From NCBI GenBank assembly GCA_039707465.1, contig CM077644.1, positions 82,644,875 through 82,708,874 on the forward strand: a stretch of DNA of 64,000 nt. The letters run 5' to 3'. This stretch comes from Rhabdophis nuchalis. Lineage: Eukaryota > Chordata > Lepidosauria > Squamata > Natricidae. Shown here in pieces: positions 1 to 8,911 of this stretch. Under the pieces are notes generated by a model that was not told where the DNA came from, did no database searches, and was given only the letters and a program-made list of their open reading frames with translations. The number at the start of each line of letters is the position of its first letter. Position 1 is the stretch's first letter. Both the position numbers and the translations under genes were made by a program.

Positions 1-540
1 AGACCCTTCCCATGGGTGTCGCCAACCAGCATTGCCCGGCCGACGGCACCCTGAGAAGGCCCTCTCTGTGGGAGCGGATCGGACGAAGGGATGTATGGGG
101 CAGGAGACGGTCTCGCATATAACTAGGTCCCGAGCCATGGAGCGCTTTAAAGATGGTCATCAAAACCTTGAAGCGCACCCGAAAGGCCACAGGTAGCCAG
201 TGCAGCTCACGCAGGAGCAGTGTTATATGGGAGCATCTAGAGGCTCCCGTAATCACCCGCGCGGCCGCATTCTGGACTAACTGTAGCTTTCGAGTGCACC
301 TCAAGGGGAGCCCCATGTAGAGAGCATTACAGTAGTCAAGTCGGGACGTCACGAGTGCTCGAGTGACTGTGCAAAGGGCAGCCCGGTCCAGTAAGGGGCG
401 CAATTGGTGCATCAGACGTACCTGATGGAACACCCCCCTGGCCACGGCTGCCAAATGGTCCTCCATGGACAGCCGGAAATCCAGGAGGACACCCAAATTG
501 CGCGCCCTCTCCATGTGGGCCAAGTCTGTACTTTCCAGCT
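1..540 (-). mobile_element. L2-clade LINE reverse transcriptase fragment, degenerate
   Basis: Read on the minus strand, this matches the C-terminal reverse-transcriptase region of the LINEs at 19470-20460 and 21849-22830. It includes the stretch equivalent to SRLDYCNALYMGLPLRC and LHWLPV, but with frame breaks and stops. It lies in PIGK intron 4 and is cut by the window start. It has no intact ORF. Confidence 0.85.
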
Positions 541-958
541 CAGAACAAGAATAATCCATTTCACTCCTTTAGTCTTTAGTCAAGAGTAATACAATTCTGA
601 GTTTTGTGGGTTGGATCCATGAGTCTTCCATACCTGCTTTAAAAGGTTTATGTGGGGTCATCACTATCGGTATGTTCAACTATTAATCATGGGGAAAATA
701 TATTAATTTTCAGGTATTGAATATATTTCACCGATTAAACAATGATTTGACTAGATTTTGTAGGCTAAACATTTTGATACGAGAACAAGTCTGGAAACTC
801 ATACATTATTTTAAATATGTTCCGTGTTTCTAATTGTACTGAAGAACATCTCTGAAGCCCAAGAAGTTGCAAGTTCTTATCAAATCTATTGACTTAAATG
901 TTGTCTCCTTCCTCATCACCTTTCTACATTTTAATATGGAATGTATTTAAGAATTAAC
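541..958. other. PIGK intron 4, no element recognised
   Basis: AT-rich sequence between a LINE fragment and PIGK exon 4. I see no exon, repeat or RNA gene in it. Confidence 0.5.
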
Positions 959-1094
959 CTCATAATTTCTGTAATCCACTTCCACGTCATCTCCGTAGAC
1001 ATTCAGTTCCATGTTTTTGTGACTAAACACAGTGGCTGGAGCCGGATTTCTTGGATTGCAGGCCATATCATCTGCTAGCATTAAAACTATATGA
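959..1094 (-). CDS. PIGK: PIGK coding exon 4 (GPI transamidase catalytic subunit)
   Basis: PIGK is the caspase-like (C13, legumain-type) catalytic subunit of the ER GPI-transamidase complex, which cleaves the C-terminal signal of a proprotein and attaches GPI. The minus strand encodes a peptide containing [15 protein letters not shown] and [17 protein letters not shown], which I recognise as the conserved segment following RLGIPDS in vertebrate PIGK. The acceptor is a pyrimidine-rich tract ending catttag. The exon starts with one base that completes the serine codon left open by exon 3, then reads 45 codons to GAG. The donor reads gttaat, a GT with a weaker consensus than the other three donors. 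The catalytic His and Cys are encoded further downstream, off the left edge. Exon identity is very likely; exact ends come from reading frame and splice motifs. Confidence 0.95.
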
Positions 1095-1461
1095 CTAAAT
1101 GGGAAGAAAATAAATGAATTTGGATACACAATTCGAGTGCAGTAGCAACACAAAGCCTCAAATAAACATACATGGCCTGCTAACTTTCAAAGGCTGTTTA
1201 ATAGCTTTAATCCTCTTTTCTATATAAGGCATTCTGTGACTAAGCCAAAATTTAACACAGAATGAAGAAATAGCTTTTAAAAGTTAATAAGGCTAACCTT
1301 ACTGTACTTGCACATGAATTCAATTCTATGCAATTTATGAAACTCAATAATACTTCAAACAGGTTGTTGGCTCATCCTAGAAATCAATCTGGGTTTTTTT
1401 TTCTCTCTCTCTCATTATACTCATCAGGTTTCTTCAGCATTGTTTTATCATTAGCATTGAT

Positions 1462-1929
1462 CCGTGATGGCAAACCTATGGCACATGTGCTACAGGTGGC
1501 ACATGGAGGCCTCTCTGCCGTCATCCCAGCTGAGCTCCACTATGCATGTACATGTGCCTTCTACCAACCAGCTGATTTTTGGGTCTTTGTAGCGTGTGTT
1601 GTTTAATCAAAATGCAGTTAAAACACTATGCAAGCCATTGAGAATATAACTATATACATCCAACAGGAAGTCCCTCACAGGAGCAGATAGAGGTAAATCC
1701 TAGAGAGGTAGGAAATGCATCAGTGGACAATGGAGATGAATGCTAGAGAGGAATAAAGCTGCATATAAGACAGCCATTACACCTGTGACAACATAGGTAT
1801 GCACAGGGGAGGGAGGGTGCTGGGGGAATCATGTGCACATTGTATTATGGGTGTGGGCACGCATGCATGGGCTGTCATGCATGTGCACGTGCTTTTGACA
1901 TGCAAGGACAAAAAGGTTAGCCATCACCA
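1462..1929. mobile_element. Non-autonomous hAT-like element, GTGATGGC family
   Basis: The left end CCGTGATGGCAAACCTATGG and right end GGTTAGCCATCACC are inverted copies of each other. Flanks GCATTGAT and GCATAGAT are a 7/8 match, consistent with an aged 8-bp hAT target duplication. The same family recurs at 26462-26861, 30445-30785 and 41930-42367. The interior is GC-richer and noncoding. Confidence 0.75.
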
Positions 1930-2236
1930 GCATAGATGCTAATGTAGTGAGCAAACCATGGCCAATTCGCAGATCTAACTTATGCAGAAAGTACCAGGTT
2001 CAGTCTTTGCCATTCCTAATTAAGGAGCAATCTTGGATAGCACCACTTACACTATGTTTGACAATTTAGTTAAACTAGGGTATCCCTCTCATATTTATGC
2101 CCCTGCGGGGAAAAATCTCTCTCCTGTACTTAGACAATTTTTAAAGCATGCTGTCAAACCTGGAAAGTCTTTTTGGCTATACTGTCTTTATTAATTCTGG
2201 GCGTTTATTTAATTGATTTGTATGTAAAGGTCCCAC

Positions 2237-2685
2237 AGGTGCTTTTTCAAAAAGCAACTGGATTTCCTTTGTTTTTCCTTGAAAACGTTTTACTTCTCAT
2301 CCAAGAAGCTTCTTGAGTTCTGACTGAATAGTGAGGAATGGAAGAATTCATATTCCTTGCATTCGTTAACATTCTTTTTGAGAGTCAGAGGAGATAAGTG
2401 GTGTCATAACCCTCTCTCTTTGTTGAGAGAAGACTGTTCAATTTTAATATAGATGGTCTCTTTGATCCCTCTTTCAAAGCAGTGGTCCTCTCTTTCCATG
2501 CTTTTTTTCAGAAGAGTAACCTTTGTTTTTCAAATGCAGATTGACTGCTGAATATTGTCCTGATAGGACTAAAGTGAAATGACTTCAAGGAATAACAAAA
2601 AGAAAGTTCAGTTGCCTCTTGAAAAAGCACCTTTGGGACAACCATGACCTAGGTGACTGAGAATCTCCATAGACACTTGTATAGT
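2237..2685. repeat. Interspersed repeat with inverted AGGTGCTTTTTCAA ends
   Basis: The left end AGGTGCTTTTTCAAAAAGCA and the later segment CTTGAAAAAGCACCT are inverted. Between them is a tract resembling CTTCTCATCCAAGAAGCTTC. A shorter copy of the same family lies at 39208-39402. The family is common in vertebrates but I cannot name it with confidence. No coding capacity. Confidence 0.6.
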
Positions 2686-2699
2686 GAGCATACATCCTT

Positions 2700-3701
2700 T
2701 ATTATAGTTCTTTATTTCAGAAAGCTGTCCTTTAGATTAAATTAATTAATTGTTCTCTTGATTTTACTCCTGAACTTTCTTTTGTAAAGAAACAATGTTA
2801 TCTATTGTATAGCTAAGTTATAAACAGATTTTTTTATCCTTATGAACTATTTTAGACTTGTTTCTTTTCTAGATTTGTCTTTTATTTTCCCCCCAAGAAA
2901 TAATGGTCACTGTGTTTATATCCCATCTCTTCAGTTTGCAAAAATGTCTATACAACATGATTGCATTTACTTTTTTGAGTCGCTTGAATTCATAATTCTT
3001 CACCATAAACAAAGTCACCTATTTTTCAAGATATGAAAAAATGACATTGTGATGAATTTTCCAGTTTAGAGTATTAATCAGATAATAAGTCTTCTGCATA
3101 TACTTGTTAGAAATTGTATATTTCCATTTTTTAAATAGTATATAATCTTCCTCTCTCATTCAAATCCCTATTTAAATATATGCCTATGTCTATAACATAT
3201 TTCTCTGCTAATACCAGCAATGTTGGATTAGACCTGAACTAGTCTTTTTATAATTGTCAATCTGTCAAAATCAAATTTTTGAAAAGGCAGGTAACTAACT
3301 TATCAAACAATTTTTAAAATCAAATTAATGAACAGGCATATAACTAATTAACATATAAAACAATTTATTTCAATATGCTAGTGTGTGAGAAATTTTAGAT
3401 GATTAATCCTATATAAATGTATTTGCTGTTTAAAAAGAATTGCTTAAGCATAAATATAAACACAATGTTGTTTAACTGTCTCACAGATGAATTAATTCAG
3501 ACTAAGTACTTTCCAGCCAAATCCATTAATAAAGACTTGGAATATCAAAGATCAAGCCAAAAGGTTTTAGCTTAGATACGTACTGATAGCTCATTTCTTA
3601 TGCTATGATCTCTTAAACTATCACCAAGAATGCTCAAGTAATCTAATGAAAATATTATATTCAAGAAGGAAAACATCTTTGGCTATTAACAAAAAAATAC
3701 C
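2700..3701. other. PIGK intron 3, AT-rich, nothing recognised
   Basis: About 1 kb of AT-rich sequence with no repeat signature, exon or RNA gene that I can identify. Confidence 0.5.
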
Positions 3702-3874
3702 TATGGTATCAGGGGTGGGTTTCTGAGGGTTCGGCCGGGATCGCGCGAGCCCTTTCGTAAAATTTCCGGATCCCAAGCGATCCCTTTGGATCATGGACCC
3801 GGAAGTAAGTCGCCGCTGCTAACTGCTGCTCCCAGCTGGGGCGGGCAGGCAGGAAAGCAAGCAAGGCGACTGCG

Positions 3875-3946
3875 CTGTCTTCTTTTTCCCTCAGCGAAGC
3901 GCCGCCTCCTCCTCGCCCATGCTTCGCTGAGGGAAAAAGAAGACAG
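3875..3946. repeat. Nested 26-bp perfect hairpin inside the hAT element
   Basis: The segment 3875-3900 (starting CTGTCTTCTTTTTCCCTC) is the exact reverse complement of 3921-3946, with a 20-nt loop. The same motif in slightly different form occurs at 4451-4474 (reverse) and 4557-4580 (forward). The unit has therefore been copied and inverted more than once. Confidence 0.85.
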
Positions 3947-4019
3947 CCAGGCCGGCTCTCCGAAGGGGTCCCCCTTTCCCCTTCTCCATGGGGGTGGGTG
4001 GTGGGGGTGGGCCGCTCAC

Positions 4020-4169
4020 CTCGTCACCCCACTTGAGCACGTCCTTGTGCCTCTCCCCGACGGCCTGGTAGATGTGCAGGAACTGCTGGATGCCGTGTTT
4101 GCGCACGTGCTCCGCGTGCCGCTGCGTCTTCTCCCAGCTGAGTGGAGAGCCTTGCGACAGAAGCCCCAT
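4020..4169 (-). pseudogene. GCLC: Captured GCLC coding exon 1, left (minus-strand) copy
   Basis: GCLC is the catalytic subunit of glutamate-cysteine ligase, the rate-limiting enzyme of glutathione synthesis. The minus strand encodes MGLLSQGSPLSWEKTQRHAE and continues to FLHIYQAVGERHKDVLKWGDE: 50 codons, the length of GCLC coding exon 1, followed by an intact donor gtgagcgg. The frame is unbroken. The copy differs from the right-arm copy at three positions, one of them replacing (Gln for Arg at residue 35). No exon 2 follows, so it cannot make the enzyme. The retained intron start shows capture from genomic DNA, not from mRNA. It could act as an alternative first exon if transcribed. Confidence 0.92.
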
Positions 4170-4853
4170 GGCTCTGCCGGGGAGGAAGAAGAGGAGGCGC
4201 GCGGAAAAGGCAACCTGCGGCCGCTGCTGCCGTGACAACTCCGAAGAGCAGCGCTCGGGCCAGGAGCCGCCGGCCAAAAAAAAAGAAAGCACACACACAC
4301 ACACAACCTACTTCAGGCGGCGGGAAACACGCAAGGAGAATCCACTCGCGGCTAGGCGTAGGGGGGAAGAGGTGGCTGAGCAAAGGGAAGGGGGGGAAAG
4401 GCGCTCCCGCCGCCTTCCCGAGCCTCCCGCTTTGCCAGCGGCCAGTACCCTTCGCAGAGGGAAAAAGAAGACAGCTGGGAGCAGCAGTTAGCGGCGGTGG
4501 CGGCGGCAGCAGCAGGGGCTGGGCCGGCCGGCAGGAAAGCAAGCAAGGCGACTGCGCTGTCTTCTTTTTCCCTCTGCGAAGGGTACTGGCCGCTGGCAAA
4601 GCGGCGGGAGCGCCTTTCCCCCCCTTCCCTTTGCTCCCTTTGCTCAGCCACCTCTTCCCCCCTACGCCTAGCCGCAAGTGGATTCTCCTTGCGTGTTTCC
4701 CGCCGCCTGAAGTAGGTTGTGTGTGTGTGTGTGCTTTCTTTTTTTTTGGCCGGCGGCTCCTGGCCCGAGCGCTGCTCTTCGGAGTTGTCACGGCAGCAGC
4801 GGCCGCAGGTTGCCTTTTCCGCGCGCCTCCTCTTCTTCCTCCCCGGCAGAGCC

Positions 4854-5003
4854 ATGGGGCTTCTGTCGCAAGGCTCTCCACTCAGCTGGGAGAAGACGCA
4901 GCGGCACGCGGAGCACGTGCGCAAACACGGCATCCAGCAGTTCCTGCACATCTACCGGGCCGTCGGGGAGAGGCACAAGGACGTGCTCAAGTGGGGCGAT
5001 GAG
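4854..5003 (+). pseudogene. GCLC: Captured GCLC coding exon 1, right (plus-strand) copy
   Basis: This is the mirror copy of the exon at 4020-4169. It starts in the context GAGCCATGG and reads 50 open codons from MGLLSQGSPLSW to HKDVLKWGDE, then donor gtgagcgg. From memory of human GCLC exon 1, about 42 of 50 residues agree. The two copies are related by an axis at about 4511.5, with no net indel between the exons. The plus-strand copy is antisense to PIGK. No further GCLC exon is found in the window, so this is a gene fragment, not the GCLC locus. Confidence 0.93.
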
Positions 5004-5575
5004 GTGAGCGGCCCACCCCACCACCCACCCCCATGGAGAAGGGGAAAGGGGGACCCCTTCGGAGAGCCGGCCTGGCTGATGGAGGGATCCTTCGGCTGCG
5101 CTTGGGAAAGTCTCCCGATTGAGATAGGCCGCCATTCCCCCCCCCCCCCCGTCTTCTCAGGTAGAAGGTCGGTGCTGGAAGAGCGGGGAGGCTTCTGGCT
5201 CTGCGTCTTGCCAAATGGAGGGGACGGGGGAGGCTGGATGCGGGGGAGAAGCGATCTGTTTATTTAAGTCGGAATTTCCTTGAACGGAGTTTAGGTGTGA
5301 GGTTTAGAAAACAGACCGGCAGCCGTCAAGTCCCTTCCCTGTTGCTGACCTACCTGAGGCTGGTTTCACAAGCCAGCAACCCCCCCTCCCCTCTTTCTGT
5401 ACCATTAACTGAAATATGTATATATACACATATATACAAATTGGCCACTCCCACCCGGTCACATGGCTGGCAAGCCACTCCCACCCGGTCACATGGCCGG
5501 CAAGCCACTCCCACAAAGCAGGCCACACCCACAGAACCTGTTCCAAAAATTTTGAAACCCACCCCTGTATGGTAT

Positions 5576-6270
5576 ATACGTTGAATAGAAAAGTCCTCCA
5601 AGGAATAATAGCTATTCAAATTGTGAGAACACATTTACATCTAAAATAACCTCATACTTGAAAAACAAATGTGCCGAAGAATTCAACTTAAACTGTAAAC
5701 TGTACCTAGGCTATGACTTAATACATGTATCACATCCAAAATTTCAGTTTCTCTATGCAGAGTCTACATTTTAATTTCACAGGATACTTAAATTACAACA
5801 GATTAATAGTAATATGGATTGCATCTATTTCAAGTCATAATAATAATCTGGTTCACTATGTAACAAACCATAATTATTATATGTATATGCCACCTGACTC
5901 CCAACGAGTCAGGGTAGTTTCCAAATTGTTTTTAAAAGTACATCTTTAAAAAAATACAAAAAAAAGCAACAGAAAACAGAGATGACAAAGATGTGACCTA
6001 TATTGTGTTAACTTTAGTTCTGGATACCAACTTTTACTTCAAGGTTTACTAATAATTCTTAATATTTTAAAAGGGTATAATATTTTAAAAAGCTGATCAA
6101 AAACTATAATAAATATATTTGATTTGAATATTCTGAATTATTTACAATAGTATTATAGAAAGCTTATAACATCCAGGATATTTCATCTTCATTCTTTTTT
6201 TTCCATATTTCCTTTTACAATCTGTGTAATGAAAATATATAGATATATGGTACAAATTGGCTGGAAGATA
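5576..6270. other. PIGK intron 3, nothing recognised
   Basis: AT-rich sequence with A/T runs. I see no gene or clear element between the hAT target duplication and an L2 tail. Confidence 0.5.
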
Positions 6271-6274
6271 TTTA

Positions 6275-6350
6275 TTTTTATTTTTTTCTTATTTTTCGAA
6301 TTTATACCCCACCCTTCTCCTTGTTAGGACCCAGGGCGGATCAGATAGAC
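6275..6350 (-). mobile_element. L2-clade LINE 3' tail, solo
   Basis: On the minus strand this is the 3' terminus seen in the longer L2 copies (GCCCTGGGTCC, then AAGG, then TATAAATT, then an A-rich tail). Only about 75 bp is present, a severely 5'-truncated insertion. Confidence 0.75.
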
Positions 6351-6670
6351 ATAAAGGTACTATATAAGCAAAATGTAAGATTTATATCAAAAAGAGAGAA
6401 ATGTATACATTTGTACATATCATTATAATTTAAATGAGTATATAATACATAGTAATCTATATAATTAAAAACTATGTTAATATGAGTGACATCGATACTG
6501 AAATGCTGTAATGAATGGAATTGTGTGTTTTTAATTTTGAAATATGTTTTAATAAAAATAAAAATACATAGATATAAAAAAAGAATGGACGTCTAGACAA
6601 ATATAGGATCACCTTAGCACAGTAACTACCCTATTAAATGCTTGATACCATTTTAATAGGCTCTTCTTAC

Positions 6671-6762
6671 CTATCAGGAATTCCAAGTCTCTTGACACTT
6701 CTGTAAACCGAGAGAGTATTGGCCACATGGCGATAGTTAAACCAGAATCGAGATGTGCACAC
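6671..6762 (-). CDS. PIGK: PIGK coding exon 3
   Basis: The minus strand encodes [17 protein letters not shown] followed by [13 protein letters not shown], a highly conserved stretch near the start of the mature PIGK catalytic domain. The acceptor is gtttag and the donor gtaagaag. The exon is 92 nt: thirty codons plus two bases (AG) that join the first base of exon 4 to make the serine seen in the family at this point. Reading frame, phase and both splice sites agree, so the boundaries are firm. The intron between this exon and exon 4 (1095-6670) holds the GCLC-carrying hAT element. Confidence 0.95.
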
Positions 6763-7387
6763 CTAAACAGATTAAGAGACAAATATATGTACATGTGTGT
6801 GGAGTGAGAAGATGAGGAAGAAAGAGGGGAGGGGGGAGGATAAGAATAAATTCTGTGGCTTTAATACAACAACATGACTATGCAGGAATAAACGGGCCAC
6901 TGAGCTACAGCTTATTTGGAAATTTCAGTAAGGACAAATTCTCCTGTCAAACTGCAGACCTGTTCTCTTTCAACTGAAGACTAATGCCTGCAATATAATC
7001 TTCAAAGACCTCCCTACTCTGCATTATTTATTCTCTCACACGTGCATTTACACAGCATTAGTAAATTAATAAATCATAGTCAAGTTGTGTAGGTAGACTA
7101 ATTTTCTAGAAAAGTTTTATTTTTTAAAAAAAAAGCATTGGTGGTAGCTAATGCTTTACAGGTATTTAAGTAGAATTACTTATGGTTTATTCTTTCTTTT
7201 TTAATGGATATAAAATATGGGATTGGATCAGATCCAATTCACTCTCTTTCCCGAAAAGCAATTTTATCACTGTGGAGTCAAGCAATCTTTTCTTGACTCC
7301 ACCACATACTATTTGGTATCACTGAAAAGTATATTCCAATAGATTTGTTTAGGTTAAGTTAGGTTCAATTAGGCTGGGTTATCTTAC

Positions 7388-7441
7388 CAGAACAGCCCAG
7401 TTGTTTGTATGTCCACTTCTAAAAAATTGTTCTGCTTGATC
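7388..7441 (-). CDS. PIGK: PIGK coding exon 2
   Basis: This 54-nt minus-strand exon encodes DQAEQFFRSGHTNNWAVL, the conserved N-terminal part of mature PIGK just before the VCTSRFWF block of exon 3. The acceptor is ttctcttcag and the donor gtaagata. It is 18 codons with phase 0 at both ends, which fits exons 1 and 3. An hAT-type element lies about 90 bp upstream of it in the transcript direction (7529-7887), in intron 1. Confidence 0.94.
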
Positions 7442-7528
7442 CTGAAGAGAAAATATATAAATTATACAAATAAGTAAAATGGCATCACAAACACAAATTC
7501 TCTAAATATTTTAAATATGTTTTTTATC

Positions 7529-7887
7529 CAGGGGTGTCAAAGTCAAGGTTGGATCCGGCTAGCAGACTGCTCAGATCTGGCCTGCAGGGCCACCCTGGAA
7601 CAGCAAAGTGCCACAGTGTCTCTGCCAGTGAAAATAGAGCTTGGGAGAGCTTTGTGTGGCCCTCCCAAGCTCTGTTTTCGGTAGACAGAGGGTTGCAGGA
7701 GGCCATCACAGCCACAAACAGAGCTCAGGAACCCATTTTTGCTGCCAGAGCGTTCAGGCCTCCACAGGTGCCCCAACATGACTGATGTCAAGCTGACCAT
7801 GTCCATCCTGACCACACCCACCCTGGCCCCCTAAAGTCAAACACAACCCTGATGTGGCCCTCAATGAAATCGAATTTGACTCCCCTG
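7529..7887. mobile_element. Non-autonomous hAT element, GGGGTGTCAAA family
   Basis: The left end CAGGGGTGTCAAAG and right end TTTGACTCCCCTG are inverted. The flanks TTTTTATC at 7521-7528 and 7888-7895 are a perfect 8-bp duplication. The element is 359 bp and noncoding. The same family is at 59453-59822, with a degraded piece near 51358-51476. It lies in PIGK intron 1. Confidence 0.88.
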
Positions 7888-8094
7888 TTTTTATCAAATC
7901 AAAAGTTATTTTATACTTAATTGGAAAACATTAATTACTACAACCATCATACCAGTTGATATATATATATGAAATTGTACCGAACAATCCTGTGTATGTT
8001 TACTCCAAAATATGACTTCCTTTTTAGAAGAACTTTTTTTTCCATGTAAGTTTGCTTTGTTTTAAAGAAATATTTAATCTGGTAGCACTGCACG

Positions 8095-8103
8095 TATAAA
8101 AAG
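8095..8103 (+). promoter_or_regulatory. TATA-like box upstream of a candidate exon
   Basis: TATAAAAAG lies about 66-74 bp upstream of an ATG that opens a short frame ending in a consensus splice donor (8169-8247). The spacing suits a TATA promoter with a short 5'UTR. TATA-like strings are common in AT-rich DNA, so this is weak on its own. Confidence 0.25.
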
Positions 8104-8168
8104 CCTTTCATGGATCATATCAAAGAACAACAAAGAATTCTCTCCATCGTCTTGAAACTTGATCAAAG

Positions 8169-8247
8169 ATGGCAACCAAAGAGGAAAACAAGAACAAAAC
8201 CAAAGCAGAAAATCATAAGGACTGCTTAAAAAGACCCAGACACCCCA
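8169..8247 (+). CDS. Candidate first coding exon of an unrecognised spliced transcript
   Basis: ATG opens 26 lysine-rich codons (MATKEENKNKTKAENHKD...) and one extra base, then a consensus donor gtaagt. A TATA-like box lies upstream. The phase matches a candidate exon at 27426-27569. I do not recognise the peptide. It is antisense to PIGK inside intron 1, and a transcript joining the two candidates would cross PIGK exon 1. Coding status is unproven and chance is a real possibility. Confidence 0.2.
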
Positions 8248-8458
8248 GTAAGTAAAATCTAACTTTAATTTTAGTACTGCAAATACTTGCAGTATTTAAA
8301 AAACAACAATTCCTTAATACTATTTCATCATTTTATTTATTGAAAAGTGTTCATACCACAAATAAAACTATTTTTTTAATCACCTATTCCAAATGAAAAC
8401 ATACAGAAGTTGCAGAAATTAATCTCAATTAATCAAAATTGGCAAACTAGAAAAAAAT

Positions 8459-8911
8459 TAATTTAATTTAATTTATTTAAATTTATACCCTGCACCTTCT
8501 CCAAAAGGACCCAGGGCGGCGCACAGGAAATTTAAAACATAACAAATATTACAAAATACAAAATTTAAAAACATATTAAATTCCTACCCTGTGCTAAAAT
8601 CGATTAAAATCCCCCAAATTAAAACTAACTAAGAGCAGTCACAACGGGAGGTTACGCTAGGCCGGCTTGATGGAAAAGGTGTGTCTTAAGACACTGGCGG
8701 AAGAGGCGGAGGTCTGAGATGGTACGAAGTTCAGGGGGTAAGTCGTTCCAAAGGGTAGGGCCCGCCACAGAGAAGGCCCTTCCCCTGGGTGTTGCCAACC
8801 GGCATTGCCCGGCTGACGGCACCCTGAGAAGGCCCTCTCTGTGGGAGCGGATTGGACGAAGGGATGTATGGGGCAGGAGACAGTCTCACATATAACTAGG
8901 TCCCGAGCCAA
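8459..8911 (-). mobile_element. L2-clade LINE 3' fragment
   Basis: Read on the minus strand, this ends in the family 3' tail (CCGCCCTGGGTCC... then an A/T-rich repeat). It carries the end of the reverse-transcriptase ORF, seen as degenerate GPALWNDLP-type and LRLFRQ-type sequence, with breaks. It is 5'-truncated and lies in PIGK intron 1. Confidence 0.85.

Larger units (their letters stand above)
3944..5078. repeat. Large imperfect inverted repeat (GCLC palindrome)
   Basis: The left arm (about 3944-4474) is the reverse complement of the right arm (about 4557-5078), with a short unpaired centre of about 80 bp. Each arm contains GCLC intron 1 start, exon 1, 5'UTR including an (AC)n tract, and upstream sequence. 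The arms differ by scattered substitutions and small indels, so they are not a trivial copy of one read. A transcript through both arms could fold into a hairpin of several hundred base pairs. Confidence 0.9.
3710..5567. mobile_element. Non-autonomous hAT-type transposon carrying an inverted pair of GCLC exon 1 copies
   Basis: The element begins CAGGGGTGGGTTTC and ends with the exact inverse GAAACCCACCCCTG. It is flanked by a perfect 8-bp duplication TATGGTAT (3702-3709 and 5568-5575), the target-site size of hAT transposases. The right subterminal region has repeated CCACTCCCACCCGGTCACAT units. An element at 34965-35356 has a similar terminus (CAGTGATGGGTTTC) and subterminal region. The 1858-bp element has no transposase. 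Its interior is GC-rich and is not transposon sequence: two head-to-head copies of GCLC promoter, exon 1 and intron 1 start, plus a smaller nested hairpin. It sits in PIGK intron 3. Ends and duplication are seen directly; the hAT class and gene capture follow from them. Confidence 0.9.

Noticed and set aside
4020..5003. GCLC as a functional gene at this locus
   Set aside because: Only exon 1 is present, in two opposite copies inside transposon ends, within PIGK. No exon 2 or later GCLC sequence was found.
3944..5078. Assembly foldback artefact as the explanation for the GCLC palindrome
   Set aside because: The arms differ by substitutions and indels, the central spacer is unpaired, and the unit has clean transposon ends with a perfect target duplication. 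It is not fully excluded without long reads.
3786..5267. Long alternative-frame ORFs across the palindrome (for example 286 and 285 residues, mutually similar)
   Set aside because: They are shadows of the GCLC exon and GC-rich promoter in other frames. Their similarity simply reflects the inverted repeat.
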